DNA of 64,000 bases from Bin87 sp965221295 (GCA_965221295.1 OZ244879.1:1364001-1428000), one strand, 5' to 3'; positions 1-8,830 are shown, numbered from the stretch's first letter. A program made the numbers and translations. Notes: generated by a model from the letters alone, not told the origin.

Positions 1-132
1 TCGACCGGCGGCGAAGTCAGGCAGCCGCCCGTCGTATTCGTGCCGGCCGATGCGGCTGCCGGCGGTGGGCAGGAAATCCCAATGCTCGCGAACGGCGCGC
101 TCAGCGAGAGCGTCAAAGGCAGAGGTAGTCAT
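1..132 (-). CDS. N-terminal fragment of a DUF885-like protein
   Basis: Only the first 44 codons lie in the window; the gene runs off the left edge. The ATG is the complement of 130-132. The peptide has a helical opening (LAERAVREHWDFLP) followed by GRHEYDGRLPDF, which resembles the 'G-H-E-Y-D-x-R-L-P-D' opening of DUF885 proteins, a group related to zinc peptidases. No catalytic residues are visible in this fragment, so the assignment rests on the N-terminal signature alone. It lies 40 bp downstream of the pseudo-ImmA gene on the same strand and could be co-transcribed with it. Confidence 0.55.
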   Translation of the reverse strand, partial: MTTSAFDALAERAVREHWDFLPTAGSRIGRHEYDGRLPDFAAGR

Positions 133-172
133 GGCGGATCTTCTTGGGCCTCGGCATTGTTGGCAACGAATC

Positions 173-1453
173 TCACCGGCCAGATTGACCGATAACTTCG
201 CGTATGCGATCTCTGTTTTCGATTTGCCGTTCCACAAGTTCGGTAGAAACCGACAGAGCGTCGCCAATATGCTCCGTGGTCCAGCCGCCGTCACGCATGT
301 CCAACACACGTTCCACCGGCGCCAACGTCTCGGCGGCGAAGGCGCGGGTCATGGCTTGACGCTCTGCATTTCGTAGACCGTTGACCACCGATGCCGTGCC
401 GTGCGGAAAGCAAACCGCATCGCCGACGGCACGGCAAAAGGAGAAGTTGTCGGAAGGGCCTTCCGGGTATTTCCCCTCACGAAGATGAATGTAGAACCCT
501 CCTGAACGGTTGACCACAGCAGAAAGACGGTCTAGGTCCGGGGTACGTTCGAAGCCAGAGTTGCCCAAACGGGTTGCCAGCCCGGACACCCCGCCGATGT
601 CATCGTTGCTAGTCAATCCCAAAGCCGCCCTGAAAACCGCCGCGCATCGATAGCCGGCGGCCCAAGTTCGTTCCGCAGGCTTCCTGATGCGGAAGGAGTC
701 GTCTACCCCATCACACACTTCACGCAAGCCCGGCAAGAAACGCGCATCGGATTTGGTGGCTAACACTTCGGACAGCGCTGCGTTCTGAATGCAACGCTGC
801 GTTCTGCTCAGGTCACGCGCTCCAGCAAGGTAGTCGAGCAACGGCTCTCCCACAAGCAATTGTCCTGCGGACTCAATGAAAGCGGCGTCGGCATCGTCGA
901 CGCGATAGGGGTCAACTCCCAAAGCGCCGGCAGCTTCACAAAAAGATCGTTCTTCCGGGTCATTTCGAGAGGCGGAGACCAGCGACCACTGTAACTCGAC
1001 TTCGGTCTCTCTGACACCGTTGGTATGCAACAGGTCCATCACCTGTTTCACAAAGCCGGCGAGTTCTGCTTCAGCATCCTCGCGCGACAACAGCTCGCTG
1101 TAAACCGGCCAGAAGCGTAAACCGGGATTTTCGCAATGCAGAGCGTCACCAGAGACCTCAAAATGCGACCCATCGCAGCTGAAGCTCAGCGCAGGCAAGA
1201 TATACCCGGTCCGGTACGGCAGGATCGAATGTGGGTCGCCGCGTCCCCCGAATATGGCCCACCAGTCCCTGGCAATACCCTCGGCGAGATGCACCGCCGC
1301 GACGCGGACCCACTCGTAATGAGAACCGTCTCGATCATCCAAGAACGAACAGGCATTGGAACCGGCTACCTCGATGCGCAGATCGCACATGGTGGCGCGT
1401 TCCTCAATGGACGCGTTTAGCGATTTACCGACCGGTTCGACCAAAAATCTCAT
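173..1453 (-). CDS. ImmA/IrrE-like protein with degenerate metallopeptidase motif
   Basis: A 426-aa protein. The N-terminal half is not recognised. The C-terminal half follows the ImmA/IrrE layout: 'AAGYRCAAVFRAALGL' resembles the 'GYRxAxxLRxxLGL' lead-in, then comes a GG...FYIHL strand, then the helix where the family has HExxH, then 'RAFAAETLAP' and a helix-turn-helix-like tail ending VERQIENR. Where HELGH is expected the protein has RAVGD (in FCRAVGDAVCF), so zinc binding and peptidase activity look lost. The ATG at 1451-1453 has an AAGGAG site 4 bp upstream and lies inside the 3' end of the preceding gene (29-bp overlap), which suggests translational coupling. The fold assignment is inference from motif spacing. 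Confidence 0.6.
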   Translation of the reverse strand: MRFLVEPVGKSLNASIEERATMCDLRIEVAGSNACSFLDDRDGSHYEWVRVAAVHLAEGIARDWWAIFGGRGDPHSILPYRTGYILPALSFSCDGSHFEVSGDALHCENPGLRFWPVYSELLSREDAEAELAGFVKQVMDLLHTNGVRETEVELQWSLVSASRNDPEERSFCEAAGALGVDPYRVDDADAAFIESAGQLLVGEPLLDYLAGARDLSRTQRCIQNAALSEVLATKSDARFLPGLREVCDGVDDSFRIRKPAERTWAAGYRCAAVFRAALGLTSNDDIGGVSGLATRLGNSGFERTPDLDRLSAVVNRSGGFYIHLREGKYPEGPSDNFSFCRAVGDAVCFPHGTASVVNGLRNAERQAMTRAFAAETLAPVERVLDMRDGGWTTEHIGDALSVSTELVERQIENRDRIREVIGQSGR

Positions 1454-1847
1454 CGCGCTCCTTCGGTGTAATGGGCCAGCCCTTGTACTGTCCCAACTGG
1501 TCGGTTACACGGAAACCCATCCACACTTGCCCGTCCGCCTCGTACCAAATCTTCTTGGGAAACCGCTGGTCTGACTGCTGAAAAAGGCATTGCCCGGCCT
1601 GAATAGCGGCCCGTACCCACATTGTTGCACGGTCGCGATCTTCTTCGCGAACGAGCGGACACACGGTCGTAGTTGGCTTGCCGGGACGGCCGACACGTCC
1701 TCCACGCAATTGACGAGCCATGCCCGGGCCATTCCACCAATGGCGGTCTTTGTGCTCCAGACTACCCACGTAGGTTGCAGTTTCGGCCAATGTCGCCAGT
1801 TCGGTATTGGATCGCTGCCGGACAGAGGTTTGTTTGGGCCGTCGCAT
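1425..1847 (-). CDS. 140-aa protein of unknown function, partner of the ImmA-like protein
   Basis: I do not recognise the family. The ATG at 1845-1847 (MRRPKQTSV) is preferred over a TTG at 1895 because it is a standard start and the conserved-looking sequence begins after it. Visible features are a basic N-terminus, Y-V-G-S-x-E-H-K near residue 30, an R/G/K-rich stretch before 'TTTVCPL', and an aromatic C-terminal half (IWYEADGQVWMGFRV, then YKGWPITPKE). Its 3' end overlaps the start of the next gene by 29 bp, so the two are very probably one functional unit. A toxin-antitoxin or regulator-sensor pair is a guess from gene arrangement only. Confidence 0.6.
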   Translation of the reverse strand: MRRPKQTSVRQRSNTELATLAETATYVGSLEHKDRHWWNGPGMARQLRGGRVGRPGKPTTTVCPLVREEDRDRATMWVRAAIQAGQCLFQQSDQRFPKKIWYEADGQVWMGFRVTDQLGQYKGWPITPKERDEIFGRTGR

Positions 1848-1914
1848 CCTATGAACCCTTGCGCCAAATTTGGTCGCTCGAACGCAATGAGGCAACCTGC
1901 CGTGTTGACTCCCC

Positions 1915-2229
1915 CTACGCCACTACCTCGCTGATTAGAAACCTTGGTTCGATGTCGGTGAAGTTTTTTACGTCGCCCACCAGCTCCCGGCCGTGGGTCT
2001 TGAAACCTTCGTGCACTCCGTCCACATCGTTGAAGAGCAGGGAGCCTACCGCGGCGTAGATCGGCGGGGCGTTAGGGTCGGTGTCCGAGATGCCCTTCTC
2101 GACGCTGTAGGAACGCATCCCGAAGGGAGTCAGGCGCTCCTGGACCAGGGGCATGTGGGTGTTGGCGTAGTAGTCCATATCGAAGGACTTGCCGGCCTCG
2201 TTGTCGTAGAAAACGGTTACCTTGATCAT
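1915..2229 (-). CDS. EthD-family protein
   Basis: A 104-aa alpha+beta-barrel-type protein starting MIKVTVFYDN, followed by the family's 'DMDYYANTHMPLVQERL', where the HxPL element is diagnostic of EthD and related dimeric barrel proteins. A later FNDVDGVHEGFKTHG segment matches the second half of the fold. The ATG at 2227-2229 has AGGAG eight bases upstream. An upstream extension of the reading frame overlaps the SDR gene and is a shadow. EthD proteins accompany degradative enzymes but their exact role is not settled. The gene follows an SDR by 58 bp on the same strand and is probably co-transcribed. Confidence 0.85.
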   Translation of the reverse strand: MIKVTVFYDNEAGKSFDMDYYANTHMPLVQERLTPFGMRSYSVEKGISDTDPNAPPIYAAVGSLLFNDVDGVHEGFKTHGRELVGDVKNFTDIEPRFLISEVVA

Positions 2230-2287
2230 GGCGTTGGTCTCCTGTGATTGTCGGGGGGCGTTGTTGCTCCCGCCGGGGGTTGCTGGC

Positions 2288-3091
2288 TCAGTGATAGACG
2301 TTGAGGCCTGCGCCTCCGCCAGCGGCGATGGTCTCGCCGCTGATTGCGATGCTGCGTGGCGATGCCAAAAACGCCACCACCCAAGCCAGTTCATCGGCGT
2401 CCACGATGCGACGTGTCGAGTTGCCGGCGGCGACGCGACGCTCGATTTCCGCCACGCTGACACCCTCCCGTTCCGCCTGCTCGGCGTACATCGGGCCGCT
2501 GCGTTCGGTGCGGGTGGAGCCGGGATGCACCAGGTTGACGCACACGCCGGAGCCGCCCAACTCCTCGGCCAGGTACTTGGTGAGGTTGGAAAGGCTGGAG
2601 TTGCGAATGCCGGCGCTGAGGTTGCCGGCGGCGCGACGGGCGGAGAGTCCACCGACGTTGACGATGCGTCCCCAGCCCTGCTGCTGCATGTAGGGCGCGA
2701 CGGCCCGGGCGCAGCGCAGGTAGCCCATTACCTTGGTGTCCAGGTCCAGCATCACGTCTTCATCGCGGATTTCGCCGAGGCTGCCTCGCGCCAGACCGCC
2801 GGGGGCGGCGGCGTTATTGACCAGGATGTCGATGCGGCCACCCAGAGCCTCGGCGGCGGCGGCGACCATCGCGTTGACCTGTTCCGTACTGGTCATGTCT
2901 GCGACGATGGGAGTGACGGGGCCTCCGGTATCGGCAGCCACCTCCTCCGCGGCTTCAGATAGCGTGTCGGCGTAGCGTCCGGTGATGACCACCCCACATC
3001 CGTCCGACGCCAGCGCTCTGGCCACTGCCTTGCCTATACCCCGGCTGCCGCCCGTTACGATTGCGGTCTTGCCGTTGAGTTCCAGGTCCAT
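2288..3091 (-). CDS. SDR-fold protein lacking the catalytic Ser-Tyr-Lys
   Basis: A 267-aa short-chain dehydrogenase fold. The cofactor motif TGGSRGIG is intact near residue 13, and NNAA (near residue 92) and the PGST segment are present. The catalytic YxxxK is not: aligning 'NSSLSNLTKYLAEEL' with the usual 'KxALxNLTKxLAxEL' places Asn at the Lys position and Ala at the Tyr position (AGIRN), and the Ser position, 13 residues before the Tyr position, is Gly (VGGLSAR). The protein may bind NAD(P) without ordinary SDR catalysis or may use other residues. It starts 58 bp upstream of the EthD gene and is separated from rplL by a strong terminator. Confidence 0.85.
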   Translation of the reverse strand: MDLELNGKTAIVTGGSRGIGKAVARALASDGCGVVITGRYADTLSEAAEEVAADTGGPVTPIVADMTSTEQVNAMVAAAAEALGGRIDILVNNAAAPGGLARGSLGEIRDEDVMLDLDTKVMGYLRCARAVAPYMQQQGWGRIVNVGGLSARRAAGNLSAGIRNSSLSNLTKYLAEELGGSGVCVNLVHPGSTRTERSGPMYAEQAEREGVSVAEIERRVAAGNSTRRIVDADELAWVVAFLASPRSIAISGETIAAGGGAGLNVYH

Positions 3092-3137
3092 GTACTACAT
3101 CCCCTTCCGATCAGGCTGGGCGCATTGTACAACAACC

Positions 3138-3176
3138 GAAAAAGGCGTAGGGGCAGGCCGCTAACCTGCCCCTACG
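3138..3176 (-). terminator. Intrinsic terminator of the ribosomal-protein operon
   Basis: A perfect 11-bp stem, GTAGGGGCAGG (3147-3157) with CCTGCCCCTAC (3165-3175), and a 7-base loop. Read on the minus strand it is followed by GCCTTTTT. It lies 27 bp beyond the rplL stop and before the SDR gene, so it ends the operon where many bacteria continue into rpoB. Confidence 0.85.
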
Positions 3177-3202
3177 GAACCGGACGGTTGGCGCGGGAAA
3201 AC

Positions 3203-3595
3203 CTACGCTACCTGTACAGTGGCGCCGGCTTCCTCCAGCTTGCCCTTGATGCTGTCGGCTTCGTCCTTGTTGACGCCTTCCTTGACCCTGGCGGGGGCCG
3301 ACTCCACCAGTTCCTTGGCTTCGCGAAGGCCGAGGTCGGTAACTTCGCGGACGGCCTTGATCACGTTGATCTTGTTGGCGCCGAAGTCGGACAGCGTGAT
3401 GGTGAATTCGGTTTGGTCGTCGCCACCAGCGGACGGCGCGTCGTCAGTGACCACTCCGGCCGCGGGGGCTGCGGCTACCGCCACCGGCGCGGCGGCGGAT
3501 ACTCCGAACTCTTCCTCAATGGCCTTGACCAAGTCGGCCAGGTCCATAACGCTCATGTTCTTGATGGCGTCCAAAACTTCCTGATTTACTGCCAT
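3203..3595 (-). CDS. rplL: 50S ribosomal protein L7/L12
   Basis: A 130-aa protein, typical for L7/L12, which forms the ribosomal stalk that recruits translational GTPases. The N-terminal dimerisation domain (MSVMDLADLVKAIEEEFGV) is followed by an Ala-rich hinge at about residues 35-55 and the conserved globular domain (KINVIKAVREVTDLGLREAK, then the EGV and EEAGA elements). The ATG has GGAGG upstream (cctcc at 3604-3608 on the plus strand). It lies 122 bp downstream of rplJ. The operon ends after this gene at a hairpin terminator. Confidence 0.98.
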   Translation of the reverse strand: MAVNQEVLDAIKNMSVMDLADLVKAIEEEFGVSAAAPVAVAAAPAAGVVTDDAPSAGGDDQTEFTITLSDFGANKINVIKAVREVTDLGLREAKELVESAPARVKEGVNKDEADSIKGKLEEAGATVQVA

Positions 3596-3717
3596 GATGG
3601 TTGCCTCCTGATTTGATGATGGATGGTTTTCGCAATTGAGTGCGGTCTTAGTCTGCTGTTTGTGCCCACAATGCCAATGGTTGGCGTGGTAGATGAATTA
3701 CCGGTTCGGTGGGGCCG

Positions 3718-4248
3718 CTATTCGGCAGCGGGTTGTTGTTGATTGGCGACGGCCTGCAGAACGTAAGCCAGGCTGCTGATGGTGGAGTTGAGCGCGGTGG
3801 CCAAGCCATAGAGAGGCGCCTGCATGTTGCCGAGTAACTGAGCGATCAGTACCGGTTGTGGCGGCAACGCGGCCAGGCGGGACACGTCCTCTGGAAGCAT
3901 CGCCGGACTGCCTTTGATGACGGCGCCATGGATCGCAAGGACGCCGTTGGCCGTGGCGGCCTCGGACACTACCTTGGCGACAGTGGGGGCCTCGTCATAG
4001 CCAATGGCGATGGCCGTTTGGCCTGAAATAACCTCTTTGAGCTGGGGCACGTCGGCATTTTCGGCGGCCAAGTTCAGCAGGTTGTTCTTGACAACGATGA
4101 ATTCGACGCCGCCTTCGCGCAGCTGGCGACGCAGGTTCACCATTTGGTTCACGTCGATTCCAGAACAGCCGGTGGAGACGACGATGGAGCTTTGCCCCAG
4201 TTTATCGCTCAATTCGGCCACCCGGTCGACTTTCGCCTGGGTTGGCAA
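3718..4248 (-). CDS. rplJ: 50S ribosomal protein L10
   Basis: A 176-aa protein that anchors L7/L12 dimers to 23S rRNA. A TTG start at 4246-4248 (reading LPTQAKVDRVAEL) is chosen: GGGAGG sits 8 bases upstream, and homologues begin at this point. A longer in-frame extension to 4320 runs into the leader hairpin and is not credible. The VKNNLLNLA segment and the C-terminal helix that binds L7/L12 are present. Expression is probably autoregulated through the structured leader and attenuator just upstream. Confidence 0.96.
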   Translation of the reverse strand: MPTQAKVDRVAELSDKLGQSSIVVSTGCSGIDVNQMVNLRRQLREGGVEFIVVKNNLLNLAAENADVPQLKEVISGQTAIAIGYDEAPTVAKVVSEAATANGVLAIHGAVIKGSPAMLPEDVSRLAALPPQPVLIAQLLGNMQAPLYGLATALNSTISSLAYVLQAVANQQQPAAE

Positions 4249-4295
4249 TGTGTTTTCCTCCCTCTGTTCGACTTTTTGACGGGCGCTTTGGTAAA

Positions 4296-4331
4296 GCAAA
4301 AACCCCGCGCCACGAGACAAGGGCGCGGGGC
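4296..4331 (-). terminator. Attenuator hairpin ahead of rplJ
   Basis: A perfect 9-bp GC stem, CCCCGCGCC / GGCGCGGGG (plus-strand 4303-4311 and 4322-4330), followed on the minus strand by TTTTTGC. It lies between rplA and rplJ, about 50 bp before the rplJ start. With the L10 leader upstream it can act as a regulated terminator controlling rplJL relative to rplKA. Confidence 0.8.
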
Positions 4332-4455
4332 GGCAGCGTCCTCAAGAGGATAGCCACAGTTCCGTTGGTCCCGGCGCTGTGCCGGGATGCGCCTCGGCGG
4401 GCGGCAAGTTCTTGCCATTATTCCCAAGTTTGGGACCCGCTGTCTCCAGCGTTTG
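4332..4455 (-). promoter_or_regulatory. Ribosomal protein L10 leader RNA
   Basis: On the minus strand the sequence reads GGAGACAGCGGGTCCC, then GGGAATAATGGCAAG, then GCCGCCCGCCGAGGCGC. The order AGACAG..GG..UAAUG..GCC..CCGAGG is that of the L10-L12 binding leader known from many bacterial rplJL transcripts. L10(L12)4 binds this RNA and represses its own synthesis. Here the leader is followed directly by an intrinsic terminator. The rest of the 456-bp rplA-rplJ gap (4456-4704) shows no gene I can support. Confidence 0.75.
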
Positions 4456-4704
4456 TATCGTATTCGATTTTCGACTAGGCTACCACCGTAGATTTAGAAA
4501 CGCAAGGGCAGGGCGTCGGTTTTCGGTGTTCGCCAAAGCGGGTAACGGCAGCGACGCGGCCATCCCAAAGCCTGCGCGAGCGACCGTCATGTCAAGTGAA
4601 TCAAATCGTTGGTTGCCACGCCGAAATTGCACAGCCACGCCAGCAATGGCAGGGCGATATGGCAAGGGATGGGGAGACGCAAATGGCCCTGCTACGGAGG
4701 GAGA

Positions 4705-5418
4705 TTATTCAGGTTTCATAGCCTGGAGCGTGGCCACATCCACGGAAATGCCGGGCCCCATGGACGAAGTGATGTAGGCGGACTTGATGAAAGCGCCCTT
4801 CACCGCGTCGGGCCTTTCCCGCATCACCGAGTCCATGAACACGGTCAGGTTGTCGACCAGGGCATCCGTCTCGAATGACGATTTACCGAACTGGCCGTGG
4901 ATGATGGCGGTGCGGTCGGTGCGAAATTCCAGGCGACCGGCCTTGGACTCCTGGATCACCCGGGGCAGGTCGCGGGCCGGAACCAGCGTGCCGGTGCGTG
5001 GGTTGGGCATCAGGCCGCGGCGGCCCAGGATACGACCCAATCGTCCGATCTTGGACATAACTTCAGGTATGGCGAGTCCAACGTCAAATTCCAGCCAGCC
5101 GCCCTCGATCTGAGCGATGAGGTCATCGTCGCCCACGTAGTCGGCCCCGGCTTGCCGGGCGATGTCAACCGCCTCGCCATTCGCGAAAACCAGCACGCGC
5201 ACCTGTTTGCCCAATCCATGGGGCAGAACGGTTACGCCGCGCACCTGCTGTTCGGCGTGTCGCACGTCCGCGTTGGTGCGCAGGTGCACCTCGATAGTCT
5301 CGTCGAACTTGGCCGTGCTGAGTTCCTTGATCAGGTCGATGGCTTCACGAGGTTGGTAGGTGGCGTCCTCGCCAACCCGCTCGGCGACGGCGTTGTATCG
5401 ACGGCTGTGTCTGGGCAT
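4705..5418 (-). CDS. rplA: 50S ribosomal protein L1
   Basis: A 237-aa L1 protein that binds 23S rRNA at the E-site stalk. The ATG at 5416-5418 (MPRHSRRYNAV) has GGGAG 9 bases upstream; a longer in-frame start at 5484 would add an unconserved tail. Conserved segments are VRGVTVLPHGLGKQVRVLVF, the MPNPRTGT loop, 'RTDRTAIIHGQFGK' and the C-terminal STMGPG-like 'SSMGPGISVD'. It lies 73 bp after rplK in the same transcript. Confidence 0.97.
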   Translation of the reverse strand: MPRHSRRYNAVAERVGEDATYQPREAIDLIKELSTAKFDETIEVHLRTNADVRHAEQQVRGVTVLPHGLGKQVRVLVFANGEAVDIARQAGADYVGDDDLIAQIEGGWLEFDVGLAIPEVMSKIGRLGRILGRRGLMPNPRTGTLVPARDLPRVIQESKAGRLEFRTDRTAIIHGQFGKSSFETDALVDNLTVFMDSVMRERPDAVKGAFIKSAYITSSMGPGISVDVATLQAMKPE

Positions 5419-5491
5419 TGTGCTGTCTCCCTTGGCAAAGGCTCTCACCCGATTCCCCGGACGGGGTGGGTCCCAATGGCGCAATAGGCCG

Positions 5492-5920
5492 CTAATCGTT
5501 CTCCACGGCGATGCCCATGCTGCGGGCGGTGCCCGCGATGATGTTCATGGCCTGCTCGACGGAGTTGGCGTTGAGGTCTTTCATCTTCTCTTCCGCGATA
5601 CTGCGCAATGCGTCGCTATCGATGACGACCCCGATAGGTTCGCGGGCGTCTCCCTGACCCTTCTCGATGCCAGCGGCCCGTCGAAGCAGGTCGGAAGCCG
5701 GCGGAGTGCGGGTAACGAACGTGAACGACCGGTCTTGATATACAGTGAGATGAACCGGGACGATGGTGCCCGATTGACTGCCGGTGCGCTCGTTGTACTC
5801 CTTGACGAAGGCCATGATGTTGACGCCGTGTTGGCCCAAGGCGGGCCCTACAGGCGGGGCGGGCGTGGCCTTGCCCGCTTCCAATTGCAGCTTGATGACT
5901 GCCATTACTTTCTTAGCCAC
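5492..5920 (-). CDS. rplK: 50S ribosomal protein L11
   Basis: A 142-aa protein, standard length. It opens MAKKVMAVIKLQLEAGKATP with PPVGPALGQHGVNIMAF, the strongly conserved N-terminal signature. The C-terminal rRNA-binding domain ends with GTARSMGI. L11 forms the GTPase-associated centre with L10 and L7/L12. It follows nusG by 63 bp; the gap contains a short CGCTCC/GGAGCG hairpin. Confidence 0.98.
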   Translation of the reverse strand: MAKKVMAVIKLQLEAGKATPAPPVGPALGQHGVNIMAFVKEYNERTGSQSGTIVPVHLTVYQDRSFTFVTRTPPASDLLRRAAGIEKGQGDAREPIGVVIDSDALRSIAEEKMKDLNANSVEQAMNIIAGTARSMGIAVEND

Positions 5921-5983
5921 TTATGGCCTCCATTATCGCGATTCCCGCTCCGCGTGGGGAGCGCACGGTATAACGCAGGTGAA

Positions 5984-6547
5984 TCAGACCTTTTCCACCT
6001 GCATGAAGTCAAGCTCCACGGGCGTTTCCCGGCCGAATACCGATATCAGCACCTTGACCTGGCCCCGGTGTTCGTCCACTTCTTCCACACGACCCAGCAT
6101 GTCGGCGAAAGGTCCTTCTGAGATTCTTACAGTGTCGCCGGCCGCCATGCCGATCACGGCTCGTGGTTCGCCCGATGCCACTCGGTCCAGAATTTCATCA
6201 ACCTCGCGGTCGTCCAGCGGCACGGGACGGGGCCGGTCGCCGCCCTCCTCTTCCGCTGAGATGAACCCTGTAACCCCGGTGGTATTGCGAACCAGGAACC
6301 AGGCCTCGTCGTCCATCACCATCTGCACCAAGATATAGCCGGGGAACAGCTTGCGCCGTTGCGAAGTTCGTTCGCCCTTGTTGCGGATGATTTCGTCTTC
6401 GGCGGGAACCTCTACCCGGGTAATCCGGTCCAGCATCCCGAAGCTGTGGCGGCGCAGGTCCAGGTTTCGCTTGACCATGTCCTCCTGGCCAGTATAGGTG
6501 TGAACGATATACCAGCGAAGGTCGGCATGGGATTGCGTGGTGGTCAT
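5984..6547 (-). CDS. nusG: Transcription termination/antitermination factor NusG
   Basis: A 187-aa protein. The NGN domain opens 'RWYIVHTYTGQEDMVKRNL' and contains the FPGYILVQM strand. The C-terminal KOW domain is GDTVRISEGPFADMLGRVEE. NusG binds RNA polymerase and couples it to Rho or to the ribosome. The gene sits between secE and rplK as in most bacteria. A 20-residue acidic insert (SAEEEGGDRPRP) separates the two domains. Confidence 0.97.
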   Translation of the reverse strand: MTTTQSHADLRWYIVHTYTGQEDMVKRNLDLRRHSFGMLDRITRVEVPAEDEIIRNKGERTSQRRKLFPGYILVQMVMDDEAWFLVRNTTGVTGFISAEEEGGDRPRPVPLDDREVDEILDRVASGEPRAVIGMAAGDTVRISEGPFADMLGRVEEVDEHRGQVKVLISVFGRETPVELDFMQVEKV

Positions 6548-6676
6548 AATGAGCCTGCACTCAGGTTGAATGGGTCGGGTGATGTGTCCGGTCCGCCGGC
6601 GAAGCGGCCCCTTGGCTTGCGACCCTGACCGTCGTTCGGTACCGCGGTCGGTCGATATTGACTGCTGGCGCCCGGC

Positions 6677-6928
6677 CTAGAAAAGGTTGGGGTTGAGGAT
6701 GACCCGGGTGAACAGTTCGGCGAACACCCGGTCCAGCAGCCCCAGGAAAAAGCCCATGGCGATGGACAAGACGAGAACGATGACGGTAAGCCGCGCCGTT
6801 TCTTCCCTGCTGGGCCAAACCGATTTACGCAGCTCGGAAGCGGTTTCCCGGAGGAAGCCCACCGGTCCGACTCTCCCCACGGAGCGGGGAGAGATCGGAG
6901 TGGGTCGTCTGGTTGACGCCCTGGCCAT
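6677..6928 (-). CDS. secE: Preprotein translocase subunit SecE
   Basis: An 83-aa single-span SecE of the short bacterial type. A basic, Pro/Arg-rich N-terminus precedes the amphipathic helix 'FLRETASELRKSVWPSREE', with the characteristic K-x-V-W-P, and one transmembrane segment (VIVLVLSIAMGFFLGLLDRV). SecE stabilises SecY in the membrane. It starts 6 bp after the rpmG stop and lies 129 bp before nusG. Confidence 0.96.
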   Translation of the reverse strand: MARASTRRPTPISPRSVGRVGPVGFLRETASELRKSVWPSREETARLTVIVLVLSIAMGFFLGLLDRVFAELFTRVILNPNLF

Positions 6929-6934
6929 AGCCGA

Positions 6935-7105
6935 TTACCTCACTTCACGATGAACGCGATGATTGCGGCAGCGGCTGCAGTATTTGCGCAGTTCCATTCG
7001 GCTGGTGTGGCTGCGCCGATTCTTGATGGTCGAGTAGTTGCGCTCGCGGCAGTCGGTGCATTGCAGCGTGATGATCTGCCGGGCGTCGGTGGACTTGCGC
7101 GCCAT
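6935..7105 (-). CDS. rpmG: 50S ribosomal protein L33
   Basis: A 56-aa gene starting at the ATG at 7103-7105: MARKSTDARQIITLQC... and ending HREVR. Two CxxC pairs (CTDC and CSRC) mark the zinc-binding (C+) form of L33. 'RNYSTIKNRR' and 'RMELRKYC' match the L33 core. The start lies 6 bp after the tuf stop and the stop 6 bp before secE, so the three genes are tightly co-transcribed. No tRNA-Trp lies between rpmG and secE, unlike in many bacteria. Confidence 0.96.
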   Translation of the reverse strand: MARKSTDARQIITLQCTDCRERNYSTIKNRRSHTSRMELRKYCSRCRNHRVHREVR

Positions 7106-7111
7106 GGTGGA

Positions 7112-8296
<1,185 letters not shown>

Positions 8297-8370
8297 GGTC
8301 GGGAGTTACTCCTTGCTCCTTAGTATATTTTATTTTCCCGCGGGCGCTTCCGGCGGGCGTTTTGCGCTGG

Positions 8371-8445
8371 TGGAGCCCAAGGGCGGAATCGAACCGCCGA
8401 CCCCGTTCTTACCAAGAACGTGCTCTACCTCTGAGCTACTTGGGC
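8371..8445 (-). tRNA. tRNA-Thr (GGT)
   Basis: The minus-strand cloverleaf has acceptor GCCCAAG/CTTGGGC, D-arm GCTC..GAGC and anticodon arm CGTTC-TTGGTAA-GAACG, giving anticodon GGT. The T-arm is GGCGGTTCGATTCCGCC, and CCA is encoded. It is the tRNA nearest to tuf, 74 bp upstream of its start. Confidence 0.95.
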
Positions 8446-8536
8446 GGGCTGTGCGTTTTTGTCGGCGCTGGCAAACTCGGTTTCCGGCCTGAGCCTGTTC
8501 TTTGCGTCTTTGGTCTGGTTCGGATTGCTGGTCTGG

Positions 8537-8624
8537 TGGTGGAGGGGGCAGGATTCGAACCTGCGAAGCCCGTCAGGGCGCCAGATTTACAGTCTGGTGG
8601 CTTTAACCACTCACCCACCCCTCC
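8537..8624 (-). tRNA. tRNA-Tyr (GTA)
   Basis: A class II tRNA with acceptor GGAGGGG/CCCCTCC, anticodon arm CCAGA-CTGTAAA-TCTGG (anticodon GTA), a long variable arm (GCGCCCTGACGGGCTTC) and T-arm GCAGGTTCGAATCCTGC. CCA is encoded. It is the middle gene of a three-tRNA cluster. Confidence 0.95.
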
Positions 8625-8674
8625 ATTTTTTGGAGTCTTGACTTCTCCCTTGTGATTTAGAGACCCGTTGAGAG

Positions 8675-8747
8675 AGCCCCAGAGGGGACTCGAACCCCTA
8701 ACCTGCCGATTACAAATCGGCTGCGCTGCCAATTGCGCCACCGGGGC
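8675..8747 (-). tRNA. tRNA-Thr (TGT)
   Basis: Acceptor GCCCCGG/CTGGGGC with one G-T pair, D-arm GCGC..GCGC, anticodon arm GCCGA-TTTGTAA-TCGGC (anticodon TGT) and T-arm AGGGGTTCGAGTCCCCT. CCA is not encoded, unlike in its two neighbours. It is first in the tRNA-tuf transcript. Confidence 0.94.
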
Positions 8748-8790
8748 GCGATTTCCAACAGTGACCATGGCGGGAATTTCTTCACGCCGT

Positions 8791-8830
8791 AACCGAAAAA
8801 TGGCCCCGACAAGTCCGGGGCCATCCGGTT
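8791..8830 (-). terminator. Bidirectional hairpin with T-tracts before the tRNA cluster
   Basis: Stem ATGGCCCCG (8800-8808) / CGGGGCCAT (8816-8824) with a 7-base loop; an outer AACCG/CGGTT can extend it. On the minus strand it is followed by TTTTTCGG, and on the plus strand by CCGGTTTTAG. It lies just downstream of the putative tRNA-tuf promoter, so on the minus strand it would be an early attenuator. It could instead block transcription entering from outside. Confidence 0.55.
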
